From the NCBI GenBank assembly GCA_963921425.1, contig OY992832.1, forward strand, positions 32,879,475-32,943,474: a stretch of DNA of 64,000 nt, read 5' to 3'. Positions 62,596-64,000 of this stretch are shown one piece after another (the first letter of the stretch is position 1; every line of letters begins with the position of its first letter). Source of the DNA: Dryas octopetala (taxonomy: Eukaryota > Streptophyta > Magnoliopsida > Rosales > Rosaceae). A program made the translations under genes and the position numbers. Below the pieces are notes generated by a model. That model was given only the letters and a program-made list of their open reading frames with translations. It ran no database searches and was not told where the DNA came from.

Positions 62596-62660
62596 GAATT
62601 AATCTAAGTTTATTAGTATTGATTGTGGAATTAATCTAAGTTTATTAGTATTGATTGTGG
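62596..62660. repeat. Perfect 32-bp tandem duplication
   Basis: AATTAATCTAAGTTTATTAG with TATTGATTGTGG occurs twice in succession. Confidence 0.8.
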
Positions 62661-64000
62661 AAGCTATTTAAGTTGGTTTACTGATTCTATTACCAGGTTG
62701 TGAAATTTGTAAAATGGTTAAAAAACAAATGTAATGCTGCCAAATTTTTTTTTTAGACAAAGATTTTTATAAACTATACCTACAAGTTTGATAATTAACA
62801 TATTTTATTAATTAAAAAATTATTTAGTCTGAGCATGCACCAAATACAAGATAACACTTAATCTAGCTTACTCTACTCTAACATTATCCAGCATAATCCA
62901 TAAGAATAGTCCAGTCCAACACAATCCAGTGTACCAAACGTAGCCATAGAATCTAAAGTTGTTATATTTGTCATAATTGCCCATTTCCCCACTTAGACAT
63001 CAATACCAAGACTCATGATTTCCATAGCACTTCAATTTTTGTGCATGTTCTGCAGGATACCCACACATTAGTGCATCATGTTATATCTTTTGGCTTTCTT
63101 TGTCCTTTTGGTGCCAAATTTACTTCCATTACCAGTCAGATCTGGGGACCATTTTGTTTCATATGTTAACTAGCCGCGTGGAAGTTTTGTATGCAGTTGT
63201 GCACTGCCAGTATCATTGAAGATAAATGCAATGGGGCTTGTCTTGTTTTCAGGCTACTATAACCAGTGTCACCCTTCTAAAGGTTTCCACATTGTATGGA
63301 ATGCTTTATAGGAACTTTCCCCATTTTTATGTTTGATATGAAAGTTTACTCTTATTTATCAGATTGTGAATATGGATCATTGATTAAGTCAATTCTTAAC
63401 TTATTAGATGTGCAATCTAAATTCACGGTCTCAATTCGGTTCGGATTGGAGTTGGGTTTAGACTAACAAAATCCTCAACTCAGCTCCGACCCAAATATAT
63501 GATCCAATTCAAGTTGCACCCATTGGTTTAAGTACTTTCTTTTTCTTTTTAATGTGGTAGGTCACTCAGGTAATTGTTGCGTTACAGGATTCTTGATCAT
63601 GCTTTCTATTTCTGTGGAAGAAAAACCAAAAGTTAATATTGCCAGACAGGGACGAATCCAGGATTCCAAAGTAGGATGGGCTAAGCTTAGCTTATAAAAA
63701 AACTCGACGATATGAGTAAATTTTATTTTATTTTTTTAAAAATACACCAAATAAGGAGGACATAATGAGTCTATTACCTCTCAAAATGCACATCTATATA
63801 TAGATAAAATTCACATAAAAACAAAAGACAACAAAAGAATAATTACACATGCAATGCAAATACAATATAAGACTACTTAAGTTGTGCCCTACGTTTCTTC
63901 ACTGAGTAAAAATCATTAATTATTGATTCATTACTGATACTGTTAGCAAATTCTCTTTCAATGTGGATCATTAGACAATCAGCAAGAAACTTATCCTCCA
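62661..64000. other. Intergenic to window end
   Basis: No gene is recognised. CCAGTGTACCAAACGTAGCC near 62925 and ACAGGGACGAATCCAGGAT near 63646 resemble ends of plant DNA transposons, but I could not find their partners within the window. Confidence 0.35.

Overview
This is a nuclear segment of a flowering-plant genome, most likely a eudicot. It is AT-rich, has GT-AG introns, and carries plant-specific families (WEB/DUF827 coiled-coil protein, CAR-type C2 protein, DUF3774 wound-responsive fragment). Transposons typical of plants fill most of the space between genes. I cannot name the species.

Five ordinary host genes are supported. The 3' half of a SEC14/CRAL-TRIO lipid-transfer protein (+, 205-1263) converges on a WEB-family coiled-coil gene (-, 2054-3908). 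A 13-exon acetoacetyl-CoA thiolase (-, 12296-15804) rebuilds to 403 codons with all introns in phase and one GC-AG intron. A 4-exon AlkB-type DNA demethylase (-, 16970-18215) follows. A 3-exon C2-domain CAR-type gene (-, 29324-35623) has a 5-kb intron holding an internally deleted Copia element, whose 3' LTR is itself split by a Harbinger-type MITE.

The rest is mainly mobile DNA, much of it defined by target-site duplications (TSDs) visible in the sequence. There are Harbinger-type elements with TTA duplications (8925-10657, 26919-28599, 33559-34254). A ~2.8-kb terminal-repeat element holds several tandem arrays (19091-21895). Two copies of a hAT-like non-autonomous element carry the same solo LTR (23957-26113 and 47029-48516). 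Three hAT-type elements are nested at 41028-48540, including a 5.6-kb element with a nearly complete transposase. A second, decayed hAT lies at 52893-57319. A two-gene Harbinger relic occupies 58295-60900. A Pack-MULE-like element (61014-62436) has captured a DUF3774 gene fragment.

The two most unusual signals are these. First, two non-autonomous elements (27284-28476 and 38173-38584) carry internal arrays of 20-bp imperfect palindromes of the form TTCGG...CGAA, phased at 33 bp. Second, a split LTR retrotransposon (about 40.31-52.23 kb) is flanked by a ~170-bp direct duplication of a gene fragment, with microhomology at its left junction. No tRNA, rRNA or CRISPR features were seen.
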